Positions 10,968 through 24,440 of a DNA stretch of 64,000 bases are shown here, piece after piece. Where the stretch lies: contig CAUYLG010009144.1 of the NCBI GenBank assembly GCA_963573385.1, forward strand, positions 1 through 64,000, in the 5' to 3' direction. The position numbers were made by a program, and so were the translations under genes. This stretch comes from Cacajao melanocephalus (lineage: Eukaryota > Chordata > Mammalia > Primates > Pitheciidae). Numbering within the stretch: position 1 is the first letter of the stretch; the number at the start of each line of letters is the position of its first letter. Under the pieces are notes generated by a model that was not told the origin of the DNA, ran no database searches, and was given only the letters and a program-made list of their open reading frames with translations.

Positions 10968-13546
10968 ATGGCAAGATCAAATTGACAAATAACAATATTA
11001 ACATTAAATGTAAACGGTCTAAATACCCAATCAAAAGATACAGACTGACAAATTGGATAAAAAGCCCAAGAACCATCAGTGTGCTGTATTCAGGAGACCC
11101 ATCTCAAGTGCAAAGACACACATGGGCCAAAATTACGGGATGGAAGATTTACTAAACAAATGGAGAGCAAAAAAAAGCAGAGGTGGCAATCCTAGTCTTT
11201 AATAACACAGACTTTAAACCAACAAAAATCAAAAGAGACAAAAAAGGGCATTACATAATGGTAAAAGGATCAATACAACAGGAACGGCTAGCTATTCTAA
11301 ATACAAATGCACCCAACACAGGAGCACCCAGATACATAAAGCAAGTCCTTTATGACCTACAAAGAGACTTAGACTCCCATAAAATAATAGAGGGAGACTT
11401 TAATACTCCACTGTCAATATTAGACAGATCAACAAGACAGAATATCAACAAGGAAATCCAGGACTTGAACACAGATCTGGACCAAGCAAACTTAATAGAC
11501 ATTTACAGAACTCTCAACCCCAAATCCATAGAATATACATTCTTCTCAGTGCCACATCACACTTACTCTAAAATCGACCACATAATTGGAAGTAAATCAC
11601 TCCTCAGCAAATGTAAAAGAATGGAAATCATAACAAACTGTCTCTCAGACCACAGTGCAATCACATTAGAATTCAGGATTAAGAAACTAACTCAGAACTT
11701 CACAACTTCATGGAAACTGAACAACTGGCTCCTGAATGTTGGGTTAGATAAACAATGAAATGAAGGTAGAAATAAAGATGTTCTTTGAAACCAATGAGAA
11801 CCAAGACACAACGTACCAGAATCTCTGGGACACAATAAAACTGTGTCTAGAGGAAAATTTATAGCAATAAATGCCCACATGAGGAGGAAGGAAAGATCTA
11901 AAATCGACACCCTATTATCAAAATTGAAAGAGTTAGAGGAGCAAGATCAAAAAATCTCAAAAGCTAGCATAAGACAAGAAATAACTAAGGTCAGAGCAGA
12001 ACTGAAAGAGACAGAGACACAAAAAACCCTTCAAAAGAATCAACAAATCCAGGAGCTGGTTTTTTGAAAAGATCAACAAAATAGACTGCTAGCCAGACTT
12101 ATAAAAAATAAAAGAGAGAAGCATCAAATAGATGCTATAAAAAACGATAAAGGGGAAATCATCACCGATTCCACAGAAATACAAACTACCATCAGTGATT
12201 ACTACAAACAGCTCTATCCACAGAAACCAGTAAATCTGGAAGAAATGGGTAAATTCCTGGACACTTGCACTATCCCAAGACTAAACCAGGAAGAAGTTGA
12301 AACCCTGAATAGACCAATAACAAGGGCAGAAGTTGAGAGACCAATTAATAGCCTAACAACTAAAAAAAAACCAGGATCAGATGGGTTTACAGCCAAATTC
12401 CACCAGACATATAAAGAGGAGCTGGTACCATTCCTTCTGAAACTATTACAAACAATGCAAAAAGAGAGAATCCTTCCAAGTCATTTTATGAGACCAAAAT
12501 CATCCTGATAACAAAACCGGGCAGAGACGCAACTAAAAAATAAACTTCAGGCCAATATCCATGATGAACATTGACACAAAAATCTTCAATAAAATACTGG
12601 CAAACTGAATGCAACAGCAAATCAAAAAGCTTATTCATCATGATCAAGTAAGCTTCAAGGATGCAAGGCTGGTTCAACATACACAAGTGTATAAACGTAA
12701 TCCACCACATAAACAGAACAAAATACAAAAACCACATGATCATCTCAATAGATGTAGAGAAGGCTTTTAACAAAATTCAACAGCTCTTTATGCTAAAAAC
12801 CCCCAATAACCTAGGTATCAATGGAATGTATCACAAAATAATAAAAGCGATTTAAACAAACCCACAACCTATATCATACTGAATGGGAAAAAGTGGAAGC
12901 ATTCCCTTTAAAATCTGGCACAAAACAAGGATGCCCTCTCTCACCCCACCTATTCAATATAGTATTGGAAGTTCTAGCCAGGGCAATTAGGCAAGAAAAA
13001 GAAATAAAGGGTACTCAATTAGGAAAAGAGGAAGCCAAGTTGTCTCTATTTGCAGATGACATGATTGTATATTTAGAAGACCCCATTATCTCAGCCCAAA
13101 ATCTCCTTTAACTGATAAGCAACTTCAGCAAAGTCTCAGGATACAAAATCAATGTGCAGAAATCACAAGCATTTCTATACACCAATAACAGACAAACAGA
13201 GAGCCAAATCAAAAGTGAACTCCCATTCACAATTGCTATAAAGAGAATAAAATACCTAGGAATACGTGTAACAAAGGATGTAAAGTACCTCTTCAAGGAG
13301 AACTACAAACCACTGCTTAAGGAAATAAGAGAGGACACAAATAGATGGAAAAACATTTCATGCTCATGGTTGGGAATAACCAACATTGTGAAAATGGCCA
13401 TACTGCCCAAAGTAATTTATAGATTCAACACTATCCCCATCAAGCTACCAATGACCCTCTTCACAGAACTGGAAAAAACCGCTTCAAACTTCATATGGAA
13501 CCAAAAGAGAGCTCACATAGCTAAAACAATCCTAAGCAAAAAGAAG
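10968..13546 (+). pseudogene. L1 ORF2 pseudogene (endonuclease and reverse transcriptase, 3' truncated)
   Basis: ORF2p nicks target DNA and reverse-transcribes L1 RNA. The ATG at 10968 is followed by a stop within six codons. The endonuclease core is open over 191 codons (11183-11758) and keeps GDFNTPL-like text (EGDFNTPLS), YSKIDHIIGS and LSDHSAITLEF, so the Asp/Asn and Asp-His catalytic positions survive locally. The RT domain follows in pieces: [19 protein letters not shown] at 12362-12424, then the palm motif [13 protein letters not shown] at about 13038-13080, with the FADD catalytic dyad intact. The thumb segment (13154-13552) ends at the truncation. Multiple stops and shifts; inactive. 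Confidence 0.9.
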
Positions 13547-15114
<1,568 letters not shown>

Positions 15115-15832
15115 GGGGTTTGCTTTATACACCAGCAAGAAATAGTTCATTTTGAATAGTGGGAGGAAAAGGAAACCTGAATATTAGCTCTTCCTACAGT
15201 GTTAAGGATAGATATCATCGTTGATAAGTCAATCAATATCTCTGTGACTTAGTCCCCCATTTAGACAATTGAGAATTGGTTTAGATCAGTGGTTTCTATG
15301 ATTATTCTCCCCTAAAAAATAGTTATACCTTTTAACAACAACAAAAACTGGTATGTGGATTGCAGCTGTTCAAATTTCCTTTAAAATCTTGTATTTTAGA
15401 TGTCACATTTTATATATTCTAATGCGAATATGTATCACTGGAGATGAATGTTAGCTAAGTTTTTAACTTTATTTTATTATACACCACAATTAGCTTATTT
15501 CGTTAAACATACGAGGTAAAATAGGATAGTAGATCCATTTAATCTTGAGATTTTTCATTTTTATATCTATAATTAAAATAATAAAGACTTATTCACTAAA
15601 TGTAATGCATTTTAGTTCAGTATTTTATATTTTACCAATAAATGTACTCATTTCTGATCATTTATTATTGAAAATAAGAAAGAGTAATTAACTCTTAAGA
15701 TTTATGATTGTTGCCATGTTTTAGATAGAAACTATGCTTCTATCCTTTGGTCAAAAGCTTAAGCTAATTAAGTTTCTAGCCTGACTGCTAATACCGAACT
15801 CAGACACACATCTTTGAGCATGTGCATGGGTG
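15115..15832. other. No recognised feature
   Basis: AT-rich, no feature recognised. Confidence 0.45.
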
Positions 15833-15843
15833 CACACACAAAT

Positions 15844-15876
<33 letters not shown>

Positions 15877-15894
15877 CACACACACACACACACA
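15833..15894. repeat. (CA)n microsatellite
   Basis: About 60 bp of CA dinucleotides with a few interruptions (aaat near 15840, one CG at 15869-15870), followed by a short TC run. Likely length-polymorphic. Confidence 0.95.
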
Positions 15895-15899
15895 GTCTC

Positions 15900-18814
15900 T
15901 CTCTCCTAGTACAGTCTACCCTAATACATCTTGCTATACTTTGCTACTGAGAAGCTTCCAGTCACTCCAGATAATGAAGATTTCCAGCAATAAGTGGTTT
16001 CCAAAGAAAAAGAGAATCCTTTGTTTTCTAACTAACCTGACATTGGTGATGAATTGTATTTACCTGTTGGATTTAAAACTGGATTTCACTCTCTGATAAA
16101 ATACATAGGAGCCTTTCTATTATCTAAAAATATTTCATAATGGGAGAGATTTTTAGAAAATTATGCATTATGGTAAAATTCTTCAGCAGCAAAGCAATAT
16201 ACAGGTGATATGACAGGAATTATAAAAAGATTTCAATTAAGCTAAATTGCTTAGCAGTCAATCAATGCATTTTTATTTGCCAAAGGATGAACATGCTTCT
16301 TGGTGTTTTAAAAATGCAACATTACAATTTTATCAAAAAAAAAAAAAGCTAAGTGAAAGTATAATTTATAATTAAAATGTTACTATAATTTGCATTTCAA
16401 GTCAGTATTTGTCAGATTAAAATTTAATAAAATGTTAGGTGTCTCTTAAGGTTTAAAACACGTATACCTCTAGGTTTTATTTTAGTTCCGTGTCAGTGCA
16501 TGTCAGCATGTAACTTATTTATTTGATCTTTTAAATTATGCAACAATAATTTAAAAATCAATATATGGAAAATGAAAAAGGCAAGATCCCTTTTCATTTA
16601 GGTATTTTCTCTTGAAATTTTCTTGGAATTATTTGATTACCTCATGTAAATACTTGAAGCTTGTAAGTATGCATTTTGATTTCTCCAAGTACTTTTTTAC
16701 TGATCACTTTGAGGTCAAAATATTGAACCAAATATAAGATAAAAATGTAAAGGAGTAAAAGAAATCAGAAAGAAACAAGAAAAAAGAAGGATGGAGGGAA
16801 AAAGACATGGAGATAACATTTAAGAACACTGTTCTCCTTTGCCATCATCTTGAAAAATTAACAAAAATCGCTTTATGTGCCATATTGCTTTTCAAATGTC
16901 CTCGATGTGCTAAATTTTCAAGTAAAAGAAAGTAACATTCTTGAAAATTTTAAATAGGATATTGTGTTTTAAAAATTGTTTTAAAGTCAAACCAGTTGAA
17001 TGAATCCTGAATTGTAATAAATAACTCATCTGATTCATATAGGAATTTAAAAATGAAAAACAGAGTACATGTAATTCATATAGACAACTTTGTTAACAAT
17101 AAACAAGTAGATAGTTGCTTTAATTTATATTGGGAACAAAATCATGATTAATATTTAACCAGCAAGCACATTAATTTATCCCATCTTTCATCTAAAAAAA
17201 TTAGGATAGTTTTTTTTTTTTTTAAGAATCCATTTTTATTTTAAAATCAGGCTGTTGTCATTGCCAACAGGAAGGTCCCATATGTTATTATACAACATGC
17301 TACCTCCTACTTTGTAAACTACTTCATGGCTAGAGCTCTCCATATATTTTTAGAAGAAACCGATGCTTGCTATGGGCTTTGTAGGCATTGCCATTCAGCT
17401 CACTCAATGTTGTCTTCTATTCAAAGCCTCAGACTGATTAGAAGCTCTGCTCAGGTATTCAGATGACATAGTGGACAATTTTTAAAATTATTGATGGTGA
17501 ATCTTCTATGAGTTATATCAGCTATTCGTACATATCAGCTCTTGGTTAATGTTAAGATGATGACAGCTTTCCATTTAAGTGTTTAACCTATCTCCGCTAT
17601 AATATTTAAAACGAGATGAGACAAATATTTTTACATCAAAATGATTTATCCAGAATGCTTGATTGTATACAGTTTATTGAGTTCTATAATTTCTTCCTAG
17701 GCTTCTTTTAGACCACAGGAATAAATGAGGCATTGTGTAAATATTTATACCTAAGAAAAATTTTCCATGTGTTTGTGGGAGATAACCTTTCTAATGCATA
17801 TGAAAAGAATGATAAACATTTTTTTCCTGGTTCTAAGGTGAACATGATAATGAATTCAGCAGCCTGTGTGCTTCAGTGTTTTCCAATATTCAGTAGATAA
17901 CCTTTTTACTGTTGCTTGGTCAGTAATTTGTCTTTGTTTTCCTTTGTTTCTGGACCACCTGAGAGTGTCATTGTCATAAAGCCAGTGGCATACTGAATAA
18001 ATGAGGGATTCAGGCATGAACTAACAAACATAAAAGCTATTTTTAATATTTTTCTTTCTGCTACAGCTCAGAAGAAACAAAAATGAAAGTAAACAGGTGT
18101 CTAAAAAGAAAACAGGAAACAAATTAGAGAAAACTATAAAGAGATAACTTGAAAGTGAGAGATATATGATTCCTAATCTTTCCACTTTCATTTATTTTAG
18201 TTGAGTAGCTATTTTATGCCAGTATATTTGAGGGGGAGGGGAAATTTGTGTAACAGTAATTTCATAGAATAACAATACACATATACATGTACACACAGTC
18301 TGTGATCAAATAAGCTTGGTAAATGTTACAATTAGGGGTTGTTTCAGCATTTTCAAGCATGCAAATATGTCTTCTGAATTTCTTAGATTCATGATTATGC
18401 ATTTTTAAGCTCTTTAGACCATAGATTAATTTCCACCAACATTCACTGTTTTGATTTTGAATTACTTAGAAAATGCTGATCAATTCTTAATTTTCTGTAA
18501 CTTTGTAAATCCCAACATGATTTAAGTTTCTATTTCATAGACGTTTGTAAGTAACTTGCAAGCGTACTGAAAGCAGGGACCTTGTCTGGTAACGCTGGAG
18601 TGTCTGGTGCATGCTGGTGTGTCTGGTACACCCAGAAGTGCCTATAATGGCCCAGATTGTTTTACCAAGTGTGCTATCTCTGAGAATGTTTCAAATTCTA
18701 GGTATTTACTACATTCTGGAAGTTAAGAAGTTACCAATTGAGAATGTAAAAGTATACCTTGTTTAGTGAGAACAGCAGAAATACAAACACATAATTATGA
18801 TACAAATAATTAGT
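15900..18814. other. Long AT-rich stretch; one weak L2-like patch
   Basis: About 2.9 kb with no gene or clear repeat. Only 18560-18660 ('gcagggaccttgtctgg', then 'cagaagtgcctataatgg') faintly resembles the 3' end of L2 in plus orientation, with 'tgtctggt' repeated three times within about 45 bp. Confidence 0.4.
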
Positions 18815-18990
18815 GGTACAAACTCGGTATGAATAAAACCCTATGACAAAATGAGAGAAAACCAACTGTGCCTGAGGGAACAGGGGAGCATTGTACAGTA
18901 AGTGAACTGAGTCTTAAAGGATAAGTTGTTCTTTCACCAGGTAAAGACAAGAAGAAAGTGTTCTGGATGAGGTGTATGCAAAGACATAGA
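18815..18990 (-). mobile_element. L2 fragment
   Basis: 'gtgaactgagtcttaaaggat' (18900-18920), then 'aagtgttctggatgaggtgtatgcaaagacat', follows the order of the L2 3' UTR reverse complement (...gagctgagacctgaatgatg...gcattccaggcagagggaac...tgcaaaggccctgagg). Diverged; moderate confidence. Confidence 0.45.
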
Positions 18991-19181
18991 GACATAAACA
19001 AAACACTTCATTTGCAAGAAACACTGAGAAAGTCATTAATACTTAGTAATTATTTATCTAAAGGCAAAGAGTTTTGTATGCTGACTTTTTATTATGTCAC
19101 AATAGTTTATCATATTAATCTTCTTTAATGTTTTGGCTGCACTAGATAATTTGCATTTTCATATTTAAAAGTACTATATGG

Positions 19182-19486
<305 letters not shown>

Positions 19487-19489
19487 TAA

Positions 19490-20750
19490 AGATACTATAC
19501 TTCTTAGCTCTTCTTTATCCATCTACAAGAATTTTGAGATTGTATCATTTTAAATAGCAAAAGTTTGAAGATTGAGATTGCAGTTTTTCACTCTTTCTAT
19601 TTCTCACAGTTCTGTTTGTGGATAGGAGACTCTTGGTCAATAAGTGAGATGTTAAAATAATCTCTGAAGACCCCTAAGTGAGAATAGTCAAAGTCAAGAT
19701 TAACAAGTGGTGTCATTAAGCTTCAGTAGATTGATGCATTTATATTTCCTATATAGATATAATGGCTGAATGAATTAGATCTCCATATGACCATGTAAAA
19801 CCACCTGACCTCTGCATAGGAGGGAAGAAAATGTTGTCTTGCTTATGTGTTTTTTTACATTCTGTTCATATTATTAGCTCTTCAGTTGTCAACTTTTTTT
19901 CAAACTTAAAATGAACAGAATTGACATTGGCCATTAAACTTGAGACATTCTAGGCTCTCTCTGAATGGTTGATTGAGCTATATAGACCCATGGTAGTCTC
20001 TTCTGTAAGCCATTTCTCTAAATGAGTCATTTCTTGTATGTGTGCGTACATTGATTGTAGCTAGAAGTTGAGTTGTGTTGCTTTTTAATGTTGTTTTTTT
20101 GATTATTACTTTCCATTTTAACTTAGTATTAAATGACCCAGTCTCTAATTTTTAGGGTACATCATTTGAGATGCCTCTGAATTGTGTACCATCTGTATTT
20201 GAGAGTTGTGCTATACAGCTTGGGCCATTTTTTAAAATTTCCCATAACCTTTTCTTAGAGGTACTGTGTTCCAAGCAGCAAATGACATGGATATGCAGAT
20301 ATCAGTCATGGAATTGCATTGATTATGTGGGATTGGGCTGTCCTCTGTCCTAATTTAATCTTTGCAGGTGCTCTTTACGTTGTAAGCTAGATTTTCTCTA
20401 TATCCACTTTCACACATTAAATGTTAGCAGCACTAGACCTGCCTCCCCTAGCCAAATTACATCTTTATACATGAGCTGGAAAAGCATAGCTTTTAACTTT
20501 TCCTTGGTGGCTTGCCTGCTGGCTACTGACAAATTTCCATTTATGCATTTTGGTGACTCTTTTGATAATTCAGAGTATCATTATTACATGTCGTAAATAC
20601 TACAAGATTTACTTAGGATGCTTTTCAGAATTTCCTAATTTTGGGAAAGCCTTGCTGGTCTGATAAATTGAAACCCCGTTTCCACAATATTACAATTTTA
20701 AGGGAATTTGCTGGTAAAATTTCAAAGACCTGAAACCAAAATTTCTAAAA
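19490..20750. other. No recognised feature
   Basis: About 1.3 kb without a gene or assignable repeat. Confidence 0.45.
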
Positions 20751-20754
20751 TGCT

Positions 20755-20832
20755 CTCCTACTTGTCCTTCCCTTCCTTCTTCCTTCTCTTCCTTCTCCTC
20801 TTCTTCCATCTTCTGCTCTTTCCTTTTCTTTT
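20755..20832. repeat. Polypyrimidine (CT-rich) tract
   Basis: About 78 bp almost purely C/T on the plus strand (ccttcccttccttcttcc and similar). Low-complexity; purine strand is minus. Confidence 0.85.
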
Positions 20833-21885
20833 TATAATGTGCTGTGTCCTTCGTGTGGGCTGAACTCTTATTTTGTCTACCTCTCTTCTCTCCTTATTAT
20901 TCTGATCTTGCTTCCTCAACAGCCCCCTTCTTATGGTCAGTTATAAGGAAATACCTTGGTTATTTATAAAATATTGTGTTGCAATTTAAATATTTTATAT
21001 GTTATTTAATAACCAAAAATGTTTACTTTGCCTGAAGTCATCAGTAGGTTATTACAGTTGAGGTCAATGACTGAGTTTGGAATATTTATATCAGAATTAC
21101 ATGAGATGGTAAATGTGGGATAGAGGGATGCAAAAATATTTGACAGGGTGGATAATCTTTCCATGGTGTTATCTCTTTGGCTAAAGAGAAAGGAAAAACA
21201 GAAAGGCAAATCTTTAAAAACATTTCTAAAAAATAAGTATCAAAGTTAAAAGCATGCTATGTAAAAACAATCACATGATGGAAGGAATCCACTGGAAGAC
21301 ATTGACCTAGTGTCATCTCTTTAAATTATGTATTGACATTTCACTGGGTATAATGGAATATATGTTGGCAGGTAATCTGACCATTGACAAACCTGATGGT
21401 GGTTTTAAAAATTATCAGATACATAAAGTTATCTTCTACTGGTAGCATCTGTCTTAGTCACTCTGTATTTGACATGGAAATTCTTCTTTCTCCTCTCTGT
21501 GTTTCACGTCAATTGCAATAGGAAATGAAGAAAGTACCAACAGCATATTGTAGTTGGCTTTCAGAAATTTTCCTGAGAAAATATTAAAAATAATATTAAT
21601 GAGTATAAGAATGGGAAGATTACTCATTTTTGGCTCGACTGCACAGATTTTTGTATTGAGCACAAGAGACAACTATTGCACAAATATTTATGCCATGAAT
21701 CTCAGGAATAGAAAATTATTTTGAACATAATCACAAATTTTGAAAGAGTATATATTGATGCAGACTTTTAGAGGATAATTTAATAATGTAGGGTGTAGAA
21801 AAAAACACAAACCTCAGTGACCGAATTATACTCACAGCCATTTACAAGTCAGACTAACATATTGGGAATAAAGAAGCAGAAGACA
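20833..21885. other. No recognised feature
   Basis: AT-rich, nothing recognised. Confidence 0.45.
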
Positions 21886-22130
21886 ATAATTCAGATACAA
21901 GAATGTTCATCACTGCTTTATTTTCATTATTCACACATACAAAACGAAGGTAACTGAAATGTCACAAATATGAGAATATCTAAATAAATTATACTGGCAC
22001 CACATATTGAATTTATATAGAATCATATAAAATTGAACATGAAGACTATTTAGAGCATAGATGTTGATTAAAATGTTAGATGTAAAAGGCAAATTAAAAG
22101 AGTTCCATGATTATTAGAAATGTATAAATA
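21886..22130 (+). mobile_element. Old L1 3' end (L1ME-like)
   Basis: 'agatacaagaatgttcatca', then 'aaataaattatactggcacc', follows the order of the older-L1 3' region seen in many mammalian L1M copies. Diverged, no clear tail. Confidence 0.45.
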
Positions 22131-22134
22131 TAGT

Positions 22135-22995
22135 CAACCTGGAAAAATATGCTTAAATATTTTAAAAGGCTCCTTTGGAGTAAAGACTAAAAGGCATTAT
22201 TTTACCAATTTTGCTTTTCTGAATCTTGAGGAATGATATTATGTCACTTTTAGAGTTATAAAAATTTTATCTCAAAGTGTTTGAAATAATTACTGGTAAA
22301 TTATATATGAAATATGGCATTAGAACATGAGTATAAAAAATAGTGGTATTAATACTCATAATTGTATTATGCTGGCATTGTCAATAAACCTATAAATAGA
22401 AAAGCCAGATACATTTAATATGTAGCCATTTTGATTTTTTAATTTCTAATTTTAAATGGAAATTTTATTGTTCATGATTATTTTACCACACAAAATAATA
22501 TTGCCTAAATGTATCTGAGACACTGCTAGCCTGAGCAGCTTTTTCAATAACAGTAAGAAAAATAAAACTCCCTATTTTCTTCAGTGCAGAGGAAATAACT
22601 TTCAGGTCATCGAATTCTAATCTCAAGTCACCATAAAAACCTTGACATTTATTATTATTAAAGAGGATTTATGTACTTAATAGTTACTTGCAATTTTAGT
22701 TACCCTCAATGATGTTCCCATAGACTCTTTTAAAAAAAAATTCCTTTTTAAAGAAAATATATTTACTTATTTAAAACAATTTCTGCTAGACCTAGTGAAA
22801 AATATATAGTGCACTACTGGATTTGGGTAAGGTGTTAGTGACATAAACTAATATAATTAAATCCTATTATCTTCTTTGTGTAATATTAAATATACTTGAA
22901 TAGTGTCTATGTCAGTATGTTTGTTTTTAAATCTTACTTCCCTTATTTCTTTGATTCGCAGATAGTTTTAGATGTTTTCAGTTTCTGTTACAAAT
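22135..22995. other. No recognised feature
   Basis: AT-rich, nothing recognised. Confidence 0.45.
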
Positions 22996-22997
22996 AC

Positions 22998-23328
22998 AGG
23001 TAGAGAGAACATCCCTAATCCAAAAATCTAAAATCAAAAATGCTCCAAAATTCAAAACTTTTTGAACCCAACATGATGCCAAAAGTGGAAAATTCTACAC
23101 ATAAGTAATTATCACAAATTTTATTTCATGCAAAAAAATTATTAAAATGTATCTGTAGATGACGTATATGAAACATAAATAAAAGTTTGTGCTTGGACTT
23201 GGGTCCCATCCCCATAATATCTCGTTATGTACAGTATATGCAAATATTCCAAAATTCAAAATAGCGAAAATCTGAAGCACTTCTGGTCCCATGCATACAC
23301 AATGTACACTAAGTAATAGGGTGGGGTC
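22998..23328. mobile_element. DNA transposon fossil (TcMar-Tigger-like)
   Basis: One end reads 'acatccctaatccaaaaatc' and the other, in reverse complement, 'gggaccagaagtgcttcaga'. Inside are 'acttgggtcccatccc' and 'tatgcaaatattccaaaatt'. These blocks belong to a Tigger-type element with 'ccgaaa/ttcgga' rich ends; CpG decay has turned them into 'ccaaaa'. No transposase ORF remains. Confidence 0.55.
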
Positions 23329-23347
23329 AGCCTGAAATTTTTCTTTC

Positions 23348-23369
23348 CAATTCAATTCAATTCAATTCA
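23348..23369. repeat. (TTCAA)n microsatellite
   Basis: Four consecutive pentamers (caattcaattcaattcaatt). Confidence 0.8.
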
Positions 23370-24198
23370 GTTCTGTTCACATCTATGAAATATTCTAGGC
23401 TCTACCTAAATAGTTTGAGATATCATGATAAACAGAGAGGCCTCTTAATCCAACTATTCATGTTTGTGTAAGTAGGTTGTGGAAGCAGTTACTGAAATGT
23501 GGAAAGTGTGATGGTAATAACAGTAAAGATTCTGACTGCATAAAAGACATCAGTGTATGAGTGCTTAGTCTTTCACAGGTTGTCATGGTAGAATATCTAT
23601 TGTATACAAGAGGTATTACTGTAGTTGCAAACTGATGTTCCAGATTTTTCAATTTTATGTAACCTTCTGTAAACATAGAAGTGTTCTTAAACATCTAGCA
23701 TCTCCACAAGTAGATTATAGACCATGAATCCTAGTTTCTTATATTACTGTTGCATGTTTTAAATAATATGTTTATTTCTCATAGTATATTAAGCAGTTTA
23801 AATAATTTATAATCTCTATCATCAAGGTTCCTGTATTTTAAAAGTCGAGGAGAATAAACCAGTCAAATCAAATGACACTATTCTGGCAGTATTTTAACTG
23901 GAGTTTTTTTAGAAAGTATGCTGCATCCAGTAGCTTAAATTTTACAGTCATTTAAAAAAATCATTTGAATCAAAGTTTATTTCCATCTTCACAACATTTA
24001 AGAAAGGGCAGTTTGGTTTTAAGTCAACACAGTATTGTAAGTCTGTTTTAAAAAGACAGTAAAACACAGATTTTAAATTTCTATAAGTGTAGAATATAGA
24101 TTTGAGGATTAAGTTATTCATTAATTCTTCTAGTAGAAAACAGAGTAGAGAACCTATGGGTAGAATATCTGTTATTTGCACATTAAACCACTTCTAAT
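23370..24198. other. No recognised feature
   Basis: AT-rich, nothing recognised. Confidence 0.45.
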
Positions 24199-24440
24199 GG
24201 GTATGAAGTTACAATTAGGAGAAATAAGTTTTGATGCACAATGACACAGTAGGGTAGTGACTATAGGTAATAATGTATTGAATATTGTGATCACTACAAA
24301 GAAATGATAAATGTTTGAGTTGATGAATATGCTAATTATTTTGATTTGATCATTATACTAAGTGTACATGAAACATCATATTATACCCCATAAATAGGTA
24401 CAATTATTATGCAGCCATTAAAATTTAAAAAAAATCTCTA
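24199..24440 (+). mobile_element. L1 3' end fragment (L1MA-like)
   Basis: Matches the L1 3' UTR end: 'cacagtagggtagtgactat', 'aagaaatgataaatgtttga', 'tataccccataaataggtac', then an A-rich tail at about 24418-24435. Heavily 5' truncated, a typical L1 insertion. Confidence 0.8.

Larger units (their letters stand above)
9136..13546 (+). mobile_element. L1 with complete 5' end, truncated at its 3' side
   Basis: Starts gagatcccaagatggcc at 9136, an L1 5' terminus. The 5' UTR is about 757 bp (9136-9892), followed by ORF1 (9893-10906), an inter-ORF gap and ORF2 from an ATG at 10968. ORF2 covers the endonuclease, linker and reverse transcriptase, and the element ends at about 13546, after the [11 protein letters not shown] motif. 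The C-terminal part of ORF2, the 3' UTR and the poly(A) tail are missing. L1s normally lose their 5' end, so this 3' loss implies a later deletion or rearrangement at 13546. It resembles an L1PB or old L1PA type; subfamily not settled. Confidence 0.92.

Noticed and set aside
11183..11758. 191-codon ORF with intact-looking endonuclease motifs as a possible active gene
   Set aside because: It is an internal stretch of a truncated L1 ORF2 with stops on both sides and no RT continuity.
15830..16096. His-Thr repeat peptide ORF
   Set aside because: Translation of a CA microsatellite.
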